Source: Hemileia vastatrix (taxonomy: Eukaryota > Basidiomycota > Pucciniomycetes > Pucciniales > Zaghouaniaceae). Taken from it: a stretch of 64,000 nt of DNA. Numbering within the stretch: the first letter of the stretch is position 1; each line of letters opens with the position of its first letter. Shown here in pieces: positions 41,035 to 52,161 of this stretch. Below the pieces are notes generated by a model, which did no database searches, had not been told where the DNA came from, and worked only from the letters and a program-made list of their open reading frames with translations. The DNA lies in the NCBI GenBank assembly GCA_030280995.1, contig JASXTE010000004.1, positions 42,819,297 to 42,883,296 of the forward strand, in the 5' to 3' direction. A program made the translations under genes and the position numbers.

Positions 41035-41480
41035 AATTTTAGTTTGATGCTCTCCAAATGTCCACTTTGAGTACTTTATTCACTTTGTTTGGTATTTTTG
41101 TTTTTTGCATATTCATTTTTTTTTTTGAATTTACCGTGAATATCTTTTTTTGGATGGCTCATTGGTTTTCTTTCAACTGCTCAACATGAAATCTTATATT
41201 TTCTGAAATTGCATATTTTGTCTGTTTTTTTCATTCATCACTCATATCCTCTTCATCCTCTCCTCAAACATCCCTCAGTTTTTTTGGTTGCATTTATTTT
41301 CTCAACTCAACTCACCAGGTAGGTCATTTTTTTTCTTTTTTCTTGGTTTTTTATTTGCTAATCGTGATTTTTTTTTTGCTTTTTTTTTGTTTTTTTTGTT
41401 TTTTTTGTAAGTGCTTCATTTATTTTTGTTCTAGGGTAAACTAATTTTTTGTTTGTTTTTTTCTCTTTTTTCTCTTTTTT
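41035..41480 (+). other. Promoter-like element and conserved splice donor before dioxygenase gene
   Basis: CTCAACATGAAATC near 41180 and CTCACCAG/GTAGGTCATTT near 41313-41326 match Harb-B and Harb-D. It probably holds an untranslated first exon whose intron contains the fold-back; acceptors TTTTTTCAG lie at 42552 and 42888, the latter 9 nt before the ATG. Confidence 0.45.
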
Positions 41481-42300
41481 TTTGTTTTTTTTTCTCTCCT
41501 TCACCTCTCTTTATCATCCTAAAAGCCCCCCTTTTTCCCTCTCTTTACCTGTCTCAATACCCCCTTTTTACTCCCTTTTTAGCTGCCTCAAATCCCCCCT
41601 TTCTCCCCTCTTTAGGTCCCTCATCACCCCCCTTCCCCTCTCTTTATGTCCCTCAACCCCCCCCTTCTACTCGCTTTACCCCCCCACCCACACCCTTACC
41701 TCCTCCTCTGCCCCCCTTTTAATTAACAAACAATCTTTAATGATTGTTTGTTAAGTAATTGAATTGCTAACAATCTGATTACTTAGCGAACGATTTTTAG
41801 CAATCATTCACTAAGTAAACAAATCACTAACGATTTGTTTAATTAATGAACAATCTGTAATGATTGTTCATTAACAAGGAGGGGGAGGGTAGAGGAGGAG
41901 GTAAGGGAGTGGGTAGGGGTAAGGGGAGTGGAAGGGGGGGAGGAAAGATGTTAAGGGGGGGGGAAGGGGGGGTTTGAGGTGGCTAAAGAGAGGGGAATGG
42001 GGGGGTTTGAGGCAGCTAAAGAGGGGGGGATATGGGGGGGTTTGGGACATATAAAGAAGGGTAAAGGGGGGGATTAAGGTAACTAAGGGAGGGGATTTGG
42101 GGGGGTTTTAAGGTAACTAAGGGGAAGAATTCGGGGGGGGGGGTTTTGAGACAATTAAGCAGGGGGTTTCAGGGGGTTTTTGAGGCAGGCAAGGAGAGAA
42201 TTTGAGGGGACTTTTGAGGCAAGGAGGGAGGGATTTGTAAGGGGATTTCAAATAAATAAAGGAGGGGAAAAGAGGACATTTATGGGAGATAAAGAGGGGT
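41480..42300. repeat. Large pyrimidine/purine fold-back (Harb-C)
   Basis: A C/T-rich arm (about 41480-41720) is followed by a core of small hairpins (41723-41875, for example AACAAACAATC/GATTGTTTGTT). A G/A-rich arm (41878-42300) then pairs with the first (CCCTTACCTCCTCCTC versus GAGGAGGAGGTAAGGG). Many G-runs make G-quadruplex or triplex structure possible. Confidence 0.8.
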
Positions 42301-42897
42301 TACCTACTTTCAAATAAATATACTAACAAATTTTTTTTTGTAAATTTGATTAATTTTTTAATTTTTTTGGCTGGCAGTATTATAAAAAAAAAAAAAATTC
42401 TTTCTGTTAAGGACTGTCCCTCTTATTTACAAATCAAAAAAGGTTTTTAAATTAATATTTAATTTTTCTAGTAAATAATTCTTCTGGTTTTTTTTTATTT
42501 AAAAATTTTTTTTGTTTTTGATTTTGATTTTACTGATTTTTTTTTTTTTCAGGATCATGTGAGAAGTTTTTTAATAACCAATCTTCAGGTTCACTTTTAA
42601 CTTTAATTTTTTTTTTTGATTTAATTTTTACTGAACTTTTTTTTTTGAATTAATTTAATTGTTATTTTTTTAAAGGATTTTGCTTTTATTGTGTTTTTTA
42701 AAATAAAACCTCAGGTTTTCTTTTTTGATAAATTATTTTTTTGGAAGATTTTTACTGATTTTTTGGTTTTTTTTTTTTTTCCAATTTTATTTTAAAAATA
42801 AAAAAACAGCTTTTTTTATTATTAGGTGAGAATTTTTTTTAAAAAAAAATGGAGTTGAAATTTTATTGACAATTAAATTTTTTTTCAGATCAAAAAA
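42301..42897 (+). other. T-rich intronic stretch before dioxygenase ATG
   Basis: Low-complexity T/A-rich DNA with two acceptor-like TTTTTTTCAG sites. No gene. Confidence 0.5.
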
Positions 42898-44122
42898 ATG
42901 TCTTCTTCTTCAGATTCACCCCTTACTTCTCTCTTATCTTCATCTTTATCTTCTTTATCATCTTCATCTTTATCATCTCTATCATCTTCTTCAAAATCAA
43001 CTTCCATACAATAATCTTCTAAATCATCAAAAAAAAAAATAATGATAATCAGTCTCATAAGAAGAAAAGATATCTGAAAAAAAATTCTCTGTGAAAGTTA
43101 TTTTTGTCATATCCCAAATATTTTTTTCATAAAACTAAAGTATATAAAAAAAATCAATATCCAAAAAAATTACCAGAAGATATCAAATATTTAACCAAAT
43201 TTGGAGATGATTGAGTTGTTGCAGTTATCAGTAATTCTTATAAGGCTCAATTCATATTGGAAGTTCATTTATTTGATGGTGTAAAAGATGAAACTTTAAA
43301 TCAACTATTGGATCTTATCATAACTCTTTATCAAATGGCTTTGGTTTGATTACCTATAAGGAATACCAATTTGTTGGGTGGTATCCTGATTGGATTTGGT
43401 GGGAGACCAGGTTTTGTTAAAGGATATTCTCTTGGTATGTCTAATAATTTTTTTTCCATTCTTAATATCATTTCACTTATTTCATTTATATAGGCATATA
43501 TTCTTTTGTCAAGAATATCACTAAAGCTCAAAAAGATGAAGATTTTCACTTATGGGACACTCTACCTTCCTTTAACTCTTTTCTTGCTTTTCGACTCAAA
43601 AAGCTCTGTAATAAAGCATTTGAAAAAAATCATGAACTAGCAACCAAAGTTGGAATACCGAATTTATGTGACTCCAAATGGGAAGATATCAGCCACAAAT
43701 ATCTTTTATTTTCTAATGTTATTATCACTCATTCTGGATTTCACAATAGGATTCATATCGATGGGAATGATGCCAATTTTCTTACTTTTGGTATATTCTC
43801 ATATATCAATCCAATAACTTGCCACCCAATACCATCTCCAGCTAAAATCAAAGTACATGGTTTATATTTTCCAGACCACCAGTGCATCATTGATTTTGGT
43901 TTGGGAAATGGTATCATTGAAACTATTTGGAATTGTTCTAAGGATAATCATCAAACGACCAAAGCTCCTCCTGGTTTGGAATCCTGTCAAGATTTCACAA
44001 ATTTTGGTTGCTCATCTCAAATCAGTCATAAGTTTATTCAAAGAATCAATAAGGTAAAAAAAGAAGGTAAAGTTATTCGATTTAAAAAAACTTTATCTAG
44101 ATCCAAAAAATATGGGGATTAG
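42898..44122 (+). pseudogene. TET/JBP-like 2OG-Fe(II) dioxygenase gene of Harb-C, broken
   Basis: The product resembles the fungal Tet-like 2OG-Fe(II) oxygenases, which oxidise 5-methylcytosine in DNA. After a Ser-rich start (MSSSSDSPLTSL), an intron at about 43435-43493 (GTATGT...TATAG) joins GYSLG to IYSFVKNITK. The core has the iron-binding HxD (HIDGND, 43754-43762), GIFSYINPITCHPIPSP, GLYFPDH, GIIETIW, the likely second His (NHQTTKAPP, 43949) and FGCSSQIS. Stops occur at 43012, near 43213 and near 43348, with frame changes, so this copy is inactive. The domain assignment rests on motif order and needs a profile search. It lies between transposase and SANT-like gene inside the terminal repeats, so it is true cargo. 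Confidence 0.7.
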
Positions 44123-44223
44123 AGTTGTCATCGAAAATTTTATATTTTTTCATAAATTTTAAATAAATATTTTTATATATCAATTTTCTCAAGTAAAGTG
44201 ATGAGCCAACAACCTTTGGTTTT

Positions 44224-44400
44224 ATAACAGGTAATCATGATAACATTTATTTGTTTCATGGGGTTCCTCTTGCCTATACCTGTGGAAAGTCCCAAACTTT
44301 TGTTTCTCGACTTGGTCTGCATTTTGGCTTGAGGAATTGTCATTACTTTAAACTAGAGAAATTGATATATATTAGATATTTATTTAATAATTTATGTAAT
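44224..44400. other. Conserved block after dioxygenase gene (Harb-C)
   Basis: Nearly identical to 8640-8800 (Harb-A) and to 54730-54862 (Harb-D). See the Harb-A entry for possible stem and frame. Confidence 0.45.
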
Positions 44401-44411
44401 TATATTAAATT

Positions 44412-44870
44412 TAGATGACTTCCACCACTTACTTCAATAAAATGCAGGGGGGGTATTGCCAAATTTTCAAATCTGACATGTGAAATTGATGACTTAGAAA
44501 AATTTTGGTGATACCCACCCCTTGCTTCAATAAAATACAGGGGAGAGTATTTCCAATTTTTTAAAACAGATATAGAATTTTTTTGACTTGTAAATATTTT
44601 GGAGAAAATATTTTGGTGATACCCGTCCCTTACTTCAATAAAATCCATGGGGGGTTTTGCCAAAATTTCTTATAAGACTTGTGAAATTCTTAACATGTAA
44701 GAATTTTTGCGATACCGGTAAAATGCAGGGGGTAGTAAAGCCAAATTTTCATATAAGACTTTCAAGATTCATGACATGAAAGAATTTTTGTGATACCCAC
44801 CCCTTACTTCAAAAAAATGCAGGGGTGGGGGTTTGGAAAATTTTCAAAGGAGACTTAAAAATTTTATTTA
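44412..44870 (+). repeat. Five AATAAA hairpin units (Harb-C)
   Basis: Collinear with 8828-9285. Unit core ACTTCAATAAAATGCAGGGG; the fourth unit lacks the C-rich arm in both copies. Confidence 0.7.
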
Positions 44871-44982
44871 AAAAAAGAATATTTAACATTAAAATACAAA
44901 ATTTCAAGAAATACAGAAAATAATTGTAAAATTTATGTACAAATAAATATGAACACATGAAGTGTGAAAGAAATAAAAGAAC

Positions 44983-46332
44983 CTAGTCAACAAAAAATTT
45001 CATTAAATGTTCTATTTCTTCAACAGATTTGTTTGCTTTAATGCATTCAATCAAGAAATCTTTCTTTTTAGAACTTTCTTGAAGATCATGCTTATACTTC
45101 ATCTGTTCCATTAAGTTTTGATTCTCGAGTGTTTTTTCCTCTTTTTTGGATTTTTCAATACTAAGAGTTAACTTGAACTTCTTCTCCTCCAAATCTTGGA
45201 CCTGATCATCCTTCCGTAAGGAGAGCTCGTACTTCCTCTCTTCCAAATCTTGTACTCTGTCATCCCTACTTAAAGAGAGCTCGCATTTCTTCTTTTCAAA
45301 GCTTAGAGTCTCTTTAGCAATTTCCACTTGTTCTAGAGTGAGAATAAAAATTAACATAAAGTAGAAGAAAAGCAGAGTAAAGTAATAAGAGGTATGATAT
45401 CACTTACCAGCATCACGTTTCTCTAAAAACTGTTCCATCGAAGAAAAAGGTGTTTGTGATGAAGTATCACTTTTTTTTCTTCTTTGGGAGTGGAAATTTG
45501 GACTACTTGAAGCCCTATGCTTTTTGTTCAACGTAGCATTTTCCTCCTCATCATTGTCACTAGCTTCAGACTCAGTTGATTGAGGATCCTGGGTTTATTC
45601 ATCAGCCTTTTAAGAAATAAGAAAAAGATAAGTAAATAAAAAATAGAAATGATAAGATAAAAGAAAAAAGAAACAGACCTGAGTTAGATTTGGTTGGGTT
45701 AAATCACCTATAGGATCTACAGAAAAGCTATCTAGATATTTCTCATTCAAATGAGGGGAGGCTTGAGTGGAGGAAGAGGATGGGAAAAGATTTGCTTCGA
45801 CATCATGTTCGGAGATAGGATCTTCACCATCCAACATGTTAACAGGATTAACATCAGCTCACTCTCCAAAAATTGCATCCATCTCTTTAAAGTAAGGACA
45901 TAAAGAATCAAGTTTATTGTCTATGGATTTTATGCCCTTAGTTATATCATTGTCGGCAACCCCAAAACCAGTGGAAGATGAAAGAGCCTTTGCCTTCTTG
46001 TATTTTGCTCGGTAATGCTTGAAGCATTCAGACATCTGTTTAGGCAAAAGATCAATCCTTCCCTTGGTCTTATTCCATAATTCATTTGCCATTAGAAGAT
46101 AGCCATTAACTTTTGATGCGGGCAGCCATCCTACTTTAGTGTCATACTCAGTACCAAAAAAAGAATCATAGATAGATTTGGATTTTAGCCAGTTGATAAA
46201 AATGAGATGGTCATCTTTTTTTAATTGAGCGGTCTTTGATTTCTTGGCTGAGCAGGGGAAAGAGGAAGTAGTGGGAATTGAAGAACAACTGGGTGATGGC
46301 TGCCTTTGAGAAGATCTAGGATGATGAGGCAT
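44983..46332 (-). pseudogene. SANT/MADF-like gene of Harb-C, broken by one TGA
   Basis: Starts at ATG 46332 (MPHHPRSSQRQ) with the same three-exon plan as Harb-B and a coiled-coil last exon ending KFFVD at 44983. TGA at 45859-45861 stands where Harb-B has CGA (27938-27940). A TAA also interrupts exon two (near 45597). Confidence 0.85.
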
Positions 46333-46674
46333 GTTATTATAAATGAAGATGAAGAGGAGCAGAAACAAGCAGATGAGATAGCGAGATGAAAAGGAGCAGA
46401 ATCAAATAGATGAAATGGGGAGAAATTCTGAGCGGATAGAATGAACAGGATGGGATGAGAATGGAAGTGCGCAGCAAGGTAGAAGGCATATCCAGGGAGT
46501 ATTCCAAGATGTGGTTATGACAGAAGGTTGTCCAAGGTGTGGTTATGAAAAATTGAGTAAAAAAATGTCGGATAAGAGGTGAACATTGACACGTAAAGTG
46601 TCTAATAACCCAATTATTAGCAAAAATAATTGCGGAAGATAATTGGGGTATAAGGATTTTTATCCGCAATTAAT

Positions 46675-46707
46675 TTAATTGTGGATCCCTGAACATTGAT
46701 ACCCCCT
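46675..46707 (-). repeat. Right terminal inverted repeat of Harb-C
   Basis: Minus strand AGGGGGTATCAATGTTCAGG then GATCC, matching the left end. Confidence 0.85.
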
Positions 46708-47287
46708 AATAAATCTTAATTCAGTATAAAGAAAATTAAATTAATTTTTTTAAATATTTCAAGTAATTTATTTATTAATTTAATTGAAACAATTAATCAG
46801 TTTAATGAAATAACTTATTTAGAGTGAGAATATAAATTTATTTTATTAAATAAGAATTTTAATTTATTTAGTAATTTTAGTGACACACTTAAGGGTCAAG
46901 GAAGCGCCCAATATTTATGGATAATATTATATGATAAGTTGTATTTAGTTTCTATAAATTTTATTATTTAAATTGTAATTACATTATAAGTTAAATTTAT
47001 TATTACACTTATAATATAATTTTTTAAATAATTAATTTATTAATTCAGAAATATTGAATACATAAAAAATGCACCATGATGTTATAGAATATAATATATC
47101 TTATGTAATGAAAATTTTCTTAATAATAAAATAAATTTAATAATTATTTTACTTATAAAATATTTATATTATTTTATTCAATAAGATATTTTATTGTAAC
47201 TACATAAAATGCATAGTATTATTCCCTTAAATGATTACAGTAACTTATTATACAATTTACTGGGCTCCTGAGATAGCCTGGCTGACA
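46708..47287 (-). repeat. Ty3-B-family solo LTR, 5' part
   Basis: On the minus strand it begins TGTCAGCCAGGCTATCTCAG and GAGCCCAGTAAATTG, as in Ty3-B. It also keeps TTGACCCTTAAGTGTG. It continues at 39387 beyond Harb-C. Confidence 0.78.
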
Positions 47288-49778
47288 GTCCTTGGGAGTT
47301 AACATCCACCCCACTTAGTTATGAAAAATATTACTGATATCCCCCCCATACACGCATAACCAACTCCAAAAAAAAAAAAAAAAAAGAAAAAAGGGAATAA
47401 AATAAAAGGAGATGAAAGAAAATAAAACAGAGAAAAAATTAAAGAAAGAGAAAAGAAAAAGAAATATATCTCTATCACCACACACAGACATCCTTCTTCT
47501 AAGCATTGTCAAAGATGGGACCAGTGATTTTGTGAGTATGTCTGCCTGAATTTGAGACGTGGGAACCCATTCCAATGTTGTTATTTAAGGAAAAGCTGTT
47601 CATTTACAATATAGAAACACCTATCTACATGTTGTGTCCTCTTGTTGCCAGGATTGTCTTTTGTGTTACCTATTGAACTTTTGTTATCACAGAAGATCTT
47701 GATTGGGGGAATATCAGGAAAGATATTTTTGAGAAGGTTTGAGATCCAAATGGTGTCTTTCATACAACAACCAAGTGCCACATATTCAGCAGTGCCTGAT
47801 GAATCACTAACTGTCAATTGGTGTCTTGAGGTCCATACAATTGGGCAAGAGTTAAGGAGCAGGAGGTGTCCACTTTGAGCTCTGGAGAATTCTTTGTTGT
47901 TCCAAGATGAGTCAGAATATGATAGGAGTTCCAGTGGGGAATCATGCTCAGGATGAATGTGAAGACAGAGTTTAGCAGTGTGTTAAAAATATCTGAGCAG
48001 GTGGTCCAGTGCTGTCCAGTGAGTGGTTGCAGGCTTGGAGGAGAATTGTGCTAAAAAATTGACAGGGAAGGACAGATCCAACCTAGTTGCTACTGCCACA
48101 TAACTGAGAGCACCTATAATAGAGAGATATTTATTTTTATCAATAGCTACCTCTTCATCCTTGTCTGTGGTAATATCTACATTAGTCAGTAGGGGGGATC
48201 TTATTGTTAGTCCAGAGGCGTTGTGAGTCCTCAGAATCTTGTCAATGAGCTGAAAATTGTGCTGATCAAAACCTCCTGGGACTTCTTTGATTACAACACC
48301 TACAATACCATCCACATTTCATTCCACTTTACCTTCAAACTACCATCCAAAACATCCTCAAGTTCCTTGAAAACCTCTTCACTACTCCCAGTAACTATTC
48401 CATCATCAACATGTATCCAAATCACACCCATTCATCCTTTTTTTGAGAATATAGAAACTTTTACCATATTGACTTGCCTTATATCCCAGAGCATCCAATT
48501 TGGTGGCTATGTGAGGCCACCAACATCTAGCAGCTTCTTTAGTGCCGTTGTGGTCTTCCAAAATTGGCAGGGGCCTTTGTTGTGTTGTTTGGTGCTGTTT
48601 GTGCATGTCTTACTTGGCATCTGTTGAAGAATTGGGTGTTTTTCTGGTTTTATTACGTGAATTTTGGGACTGCGGGTATGTGGGTACTATCATTGTATAG
48701 CCCCGGTTTTTCTCTATATTTCATGTCATGTTAATATTTTTCATATTCTAAGTTTTAAGGGGTCATTTCCTCATTTTTCAGTTACAAAAGATAGCTGTTT
48801 AATTTTGTTTTTTGTGTTTTACGGGCTAACCTTAAGTCTTAGGCTTAAGTTCTTAGTACAATTAGATAGGGATAATTTAGCTCTATATTTCATGTCCCAA
48901 TGTTGTTATAGCGTAATTCTGTGTTTTAATGGTTTTAGTAGTTGTGGTGAATTTTTCTAAGTAGATTAGGTGTTTTTATTGGTTTTCTGGCTTCAGGGAG
49001 ACTGGGCCACTTCAGGCAGCACCTCCGACGTCGGGCGGCCCACCCGCCTCTGTTTTAGAAGGTTAAGGAGTGCTTCTGGAGGTTTTTTATTCAATTTGGA
49101 TGGTACAGGTGCCAAATTTGTTGGTGTGCATGGGCTCTTAGATAGTGGTCTGTGTGTACATAGTGAATAAGACAGTTTGGGGAAGCTTTAATTATCATAC
49201 AACCATTTGAAGGTGATATCATTGTTCCTCACTCAGTTTTCACTGTTTTTGGCCACAATTGGCTGTGTTTGTTGCAAGGTTAGTTCTTCATTTAACTCAA
49301 CATTGGCAACAGGTTCTCTGGTATAGTCTTGCAAGCTATATCAAGTATTATTGCTGTCTCTGGTGTGGATTTTCAGCCTACATCAAGTATCTTTGCTTTC
49401 TCTGGTGTGGACATTGGTCTACATTTCAGTTCTTTGGTCTGGTAGTCTGTCTAGGGACTACTTTCTTGGCTCATCAAGCATTCAAGTGTGTTGAAAAAGG
49501 GGCTTTAGCAAACAGGAACCAACTTACTTTAGCAAGTAAATCTCACTCTATTTTTCTAAAGGGACAGGGGATTTTCTCTCTGACTTTTCTCCAACTCACT
49601 TGGTCAAGGCCTATAGCTAGTACTATAGGATTGTCTACACCGTACAGGGCTTTTTTTAAACATAGGGCATTTCCAGCATCATGCAGCTGGTAAACTTCAG
49701 TGGGGCAAACCCAAATTACTTCATCTATTGGTCTTTGAAGGTTAGCAGCAGTGACATCAAAGGATTTGACAAGCCATT
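47288..49778 (-). pseudogene. pol: Ty1/copia pol remnant (RT and RNase H)
   Basis: Minus strand, in order: WLVKSFDVTAANLQRPIDE and LKKALYG (49778-49640), then after a 1.09-kb insertion AARCWWPHIATKLDALGYK. The RT active site is a HVDD variant near 48400, followed by LSIIGALSYVAVATRLDLSF (about 48110). RNase H has AEYVALG, FCDNKSS and a final VPTSQIQADILTKSL (about 47570). Frameshifts and stops separate the pieces. Gag and integrase are missing; the 5' end is cut by a Ty3-A-like LTR at 49779. The C-terminus is followed by AGTGGGGTGGA, a polypurine tract, and the LTR start at 47304. Confidence 0.82.
48549..49639. repeat. Solo LTR (1091 bp) inside the copia reverse transcriptase
   Basis: A TG...CA insertion (TGTGGTCTTCC to GATTGTCTACA) is flanked by CCGT on both sides (48545-48548, 49640-49643). 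Removing it rejoins the copia motif ALYG with TKEAARCWW. The open frames inside it show no domains. The LTR family is not identified. Confidence 0.75.
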
Positions 49779-50635
49779 TGTAAGGCTGAGTTCAAGTACA
49801 GAAACGTGAATAGCTTGATTAGTCAGTTTTCTAGAAGATTTTAATGGCTCTATAGGAATACTGTAGTACGAATCCAGTAAGTATTAAAATTTTACTCAGT
49901 ATAAGTGTCTTAGTAATTTCAATCTCACTAATAATATATAGTTTAAAATCTTATAGTTGGTAGAAAAGTAGATGTAATAATTCAGATACTATTCAAAGAC
50001 TTTATAAGTACTATTGATATGTATTGTAATTGTATTGGTTATATATTTTGATTTTAATGATAAAAAATGTAGAGAACATGACCAAAAACCCCCTCCTTTT
50101 ATACCCAATAATCCTTCAATGTACCCCCTTGATTTGCCAGCACTATACACAGCTAATAATGCTTCATTCTAGTTAATAAACCTGTTCAAAAAATAAAGAA
50201 TGACCAAAAACATAATTAGAATGATATCACCAGCCAAAATCCTGATGTAATAGAAATAATCTATCAAAATAAAAGATTAAGAAAAAAAGAGAGTATATGC
50301 AGGTAATATCTTAAAATAAAAGACTAAAAAAAGAAATAAAAGCACTTAATATTACACAATATTGAGGGGGATTCACAGTAGAAATGATGGGGCTAATTAT
50401 GACAATATACTAAGTGAAATCACCATCCAAAAATAACCAGTATTGAGTGAGAAATTAATGAAAAGCCCAAAAAAGAGCATAAGATGTGGGGTAACTACAT
50501 GCAGTCCTTGGCAGGCGCTTGCACGGGTAGATCCTTGACTAAGTTAGGCAAATTTAAGCGTGGTAATGAATTGAAGATGCCAGGCTTGAGGTTATTAATG
50601 AAATTAGTGCATATAATAAGGTTAATCCACCTATT
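49779..50635 (-). repeat. Ty3-A-family LTR, diverged and truncated
   Basis: It starts TGTAAGGCTGAG and follows 6902-7750 throughout (for example TTCTAGAAGATTTTAATGG and GTGGGGTAACTACATGCAG). It stops where Harb-D begins. I could not recognise the rest of the LTR right of Harb-D. Confidence 0.75.
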
Positions 50636-50690
50636 AGAGGGTTTCAGTTCTGCAAAATCTGCACTTAAATAAGTGCGGATTTCCAAAACA
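50636..50690 (+). repeat. Left terminal inverted repeat of Harb-D with inner hairpin
   Basis: After GGGTTTCAGTTCTG the repeat holds CTGCACTTAAATAAGTGCGG, a hairpin. The right end (56985-57034) has the better-matched ATCCGCACTTAA / TTAAGTGCGGAT. Confidence 0.8.
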
Positions 50691-50907
50691 CACTAGCCCC
50701 AATACTGGTGGATTTCAAAATGAAATAAGTCACTTATTTCACTCAAATCCGCACTTTCTAAACCAAAAGTGCTGATTTCACCATCAAGTCCCATTTCACT
50801 GATTTTTCAGCATCATCCCATTCATACGCAGCACTCTGCAGCATAACACTTCATAACTCAAAACATCGTACATCATTTACATCTTCATATCATATCATAT
50901 AAGAGTT

Positions 50908-52161
50908 ATGCCTTCATCACTTTCAAATTGTGATAAATTACATAACGCAATGACTTTCATGGCTCTTGAATTGCTCTTGGACTCTGATTCTGATCTAGAA
51001 GAAGATTTTGTCGTTTTATCAAAAATGGCCAGGAAACGTTACCTTCTTCCCAGAAAGTCTCAAGTACTTCATACCCCCAAGTACACCATCCAAACACTTC
51101 TTAACCTATCTACATCCAGTTTTAGACAGCTGTTCAGGACTTCTCAGGAATGTTTCCTTAAATTGCTTGAGCTTATTCAGGATCATCCCATATTTCACAA
51201 TAATTCTCAAAAAGAACAACGACATCCTTCAATTCAATTGGCCATCACACTATGTCGTTTGGGTTCAAATGGTAATGGAGCCTCTTTGAAACGTTTAGAA
51301 AATGTCTTTGATTTAGGGTATGGTTCAGTTAACACTTATACCAAATGATGTATCACTGCCATCAACTCCTTGGAATCTCAACTTCTCACCTGGCCAACAA
51401 AAGAAGAGCGACTTGAATCATCTCAGGTTATGCAAGCAGAGGGCTTCCCAGGATGTATTGGTTTTGTTGATGGTACTACTATTCCTTTGAGCCAGAAACC
51501 TGATCAAGGCGGAAACAATTACTTTGACCGTAAAAAGAGGTAGATTATTTTTAACTGCTTTCATTCTTTTTGAAACTAACACAAACAAATATATTTTCTT
51601 TATAGATATTCAATTAACGTTCAGCTTATATGTGACGTAAACAAAAAATTTATATCATTCTTCGCTGGCTGTCCTGGCTCATGTCATGACTCCTACGTCT
51701 TCCAAAGAATGCGAATTTCAAATGAACCTGAAAAATTCTTTGATGAAGATCAGTATCTTCTTGCAGATTCTGCTTATGTGAATGGAAAGTATGTACTTCC
51801 TGATTTTCGGGGAGCAGCTTCAGAAGACAGTCAAAATGCCAAATTCAACAATCATTTGGCAAAGTCAAGAGTCCGTATTGAACATTCTATTGGAATCTTG
51901 AAAGGCCGTTTTTCTAGTTTAAGGGAATTAACAAGTCCTCTTAGAAATAAATCTGAAATGGAGGCAGTGATCAACTGGATTCTGTGTTGCACTATACTTC
52001 ATAACCTACTTGCTGACCTCAAATATCAATGGTTAGAGCTGTATGAAGATGAACAGGTTGATTCACCTTTGACTATATCCAACACTTTTATTTCTCAATC
52101 AACTAGTATAAGGGCAAAAATTCTTCCAATAACACTCCAACATTTTTCAACGCAATTTTAA
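50908..52161 (+). pseudogene. PIF/Harbinger transposase of Harb-D, one TGA
   Basis: Starts MPSSLSNCDKLHNAMTFMAL and follows the Harb-B transposase with many substitutions. Catalytic motifs are FVDGTTIPLSQKP, CPGSCHD and RVRIEHSIGILKGRFSS. Intron 51540-51605 (GTAGAT...TTATAG) joins DRKKR to YSINVQLICD. A TGA at 51346-51348 replaces an Arg codon; apart from it the spliced frame is open to 52159-52161. Confidence 0.88.

Larger units (their letters stand above)
39388..46707. mobile_element. PIF/Harbinger element Harb-C with dioxygenase cargo
   Basis: Terminal repeats AGGGGGTATCAATGTTCAGG at both ends, AAT duplication (39385-39387, 46708-46710), 7320 bp. It carries all modules: palindrome, transposase, fold-back, TET/JBP-like gene, conserved block, AATAAA hairpins and SANT-like gene. 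All three genes contain stops or frameshifts. It is the closest relative of Harb-B. Confidence 0.92.

Noticed and set aside
41449..41754. Pro/Ser/Phe-rich frames in the pyrimidine tract
   Set aside because: They reflect CT-rich sequence of the fold-back; the same applies to 52556-53262.
43331..43549. Minus-strand frame over the dioxygenase gene
   Set aside because: Antisense shadow of the plus-strand gene, with no domain and no counterpart in sense.
48664..49693. Several plus-strand frames of 66-144 residues
   Set aside because: They fall in the solo LTR 48549-49639 or run antisense over the copia reverse transcriptase.
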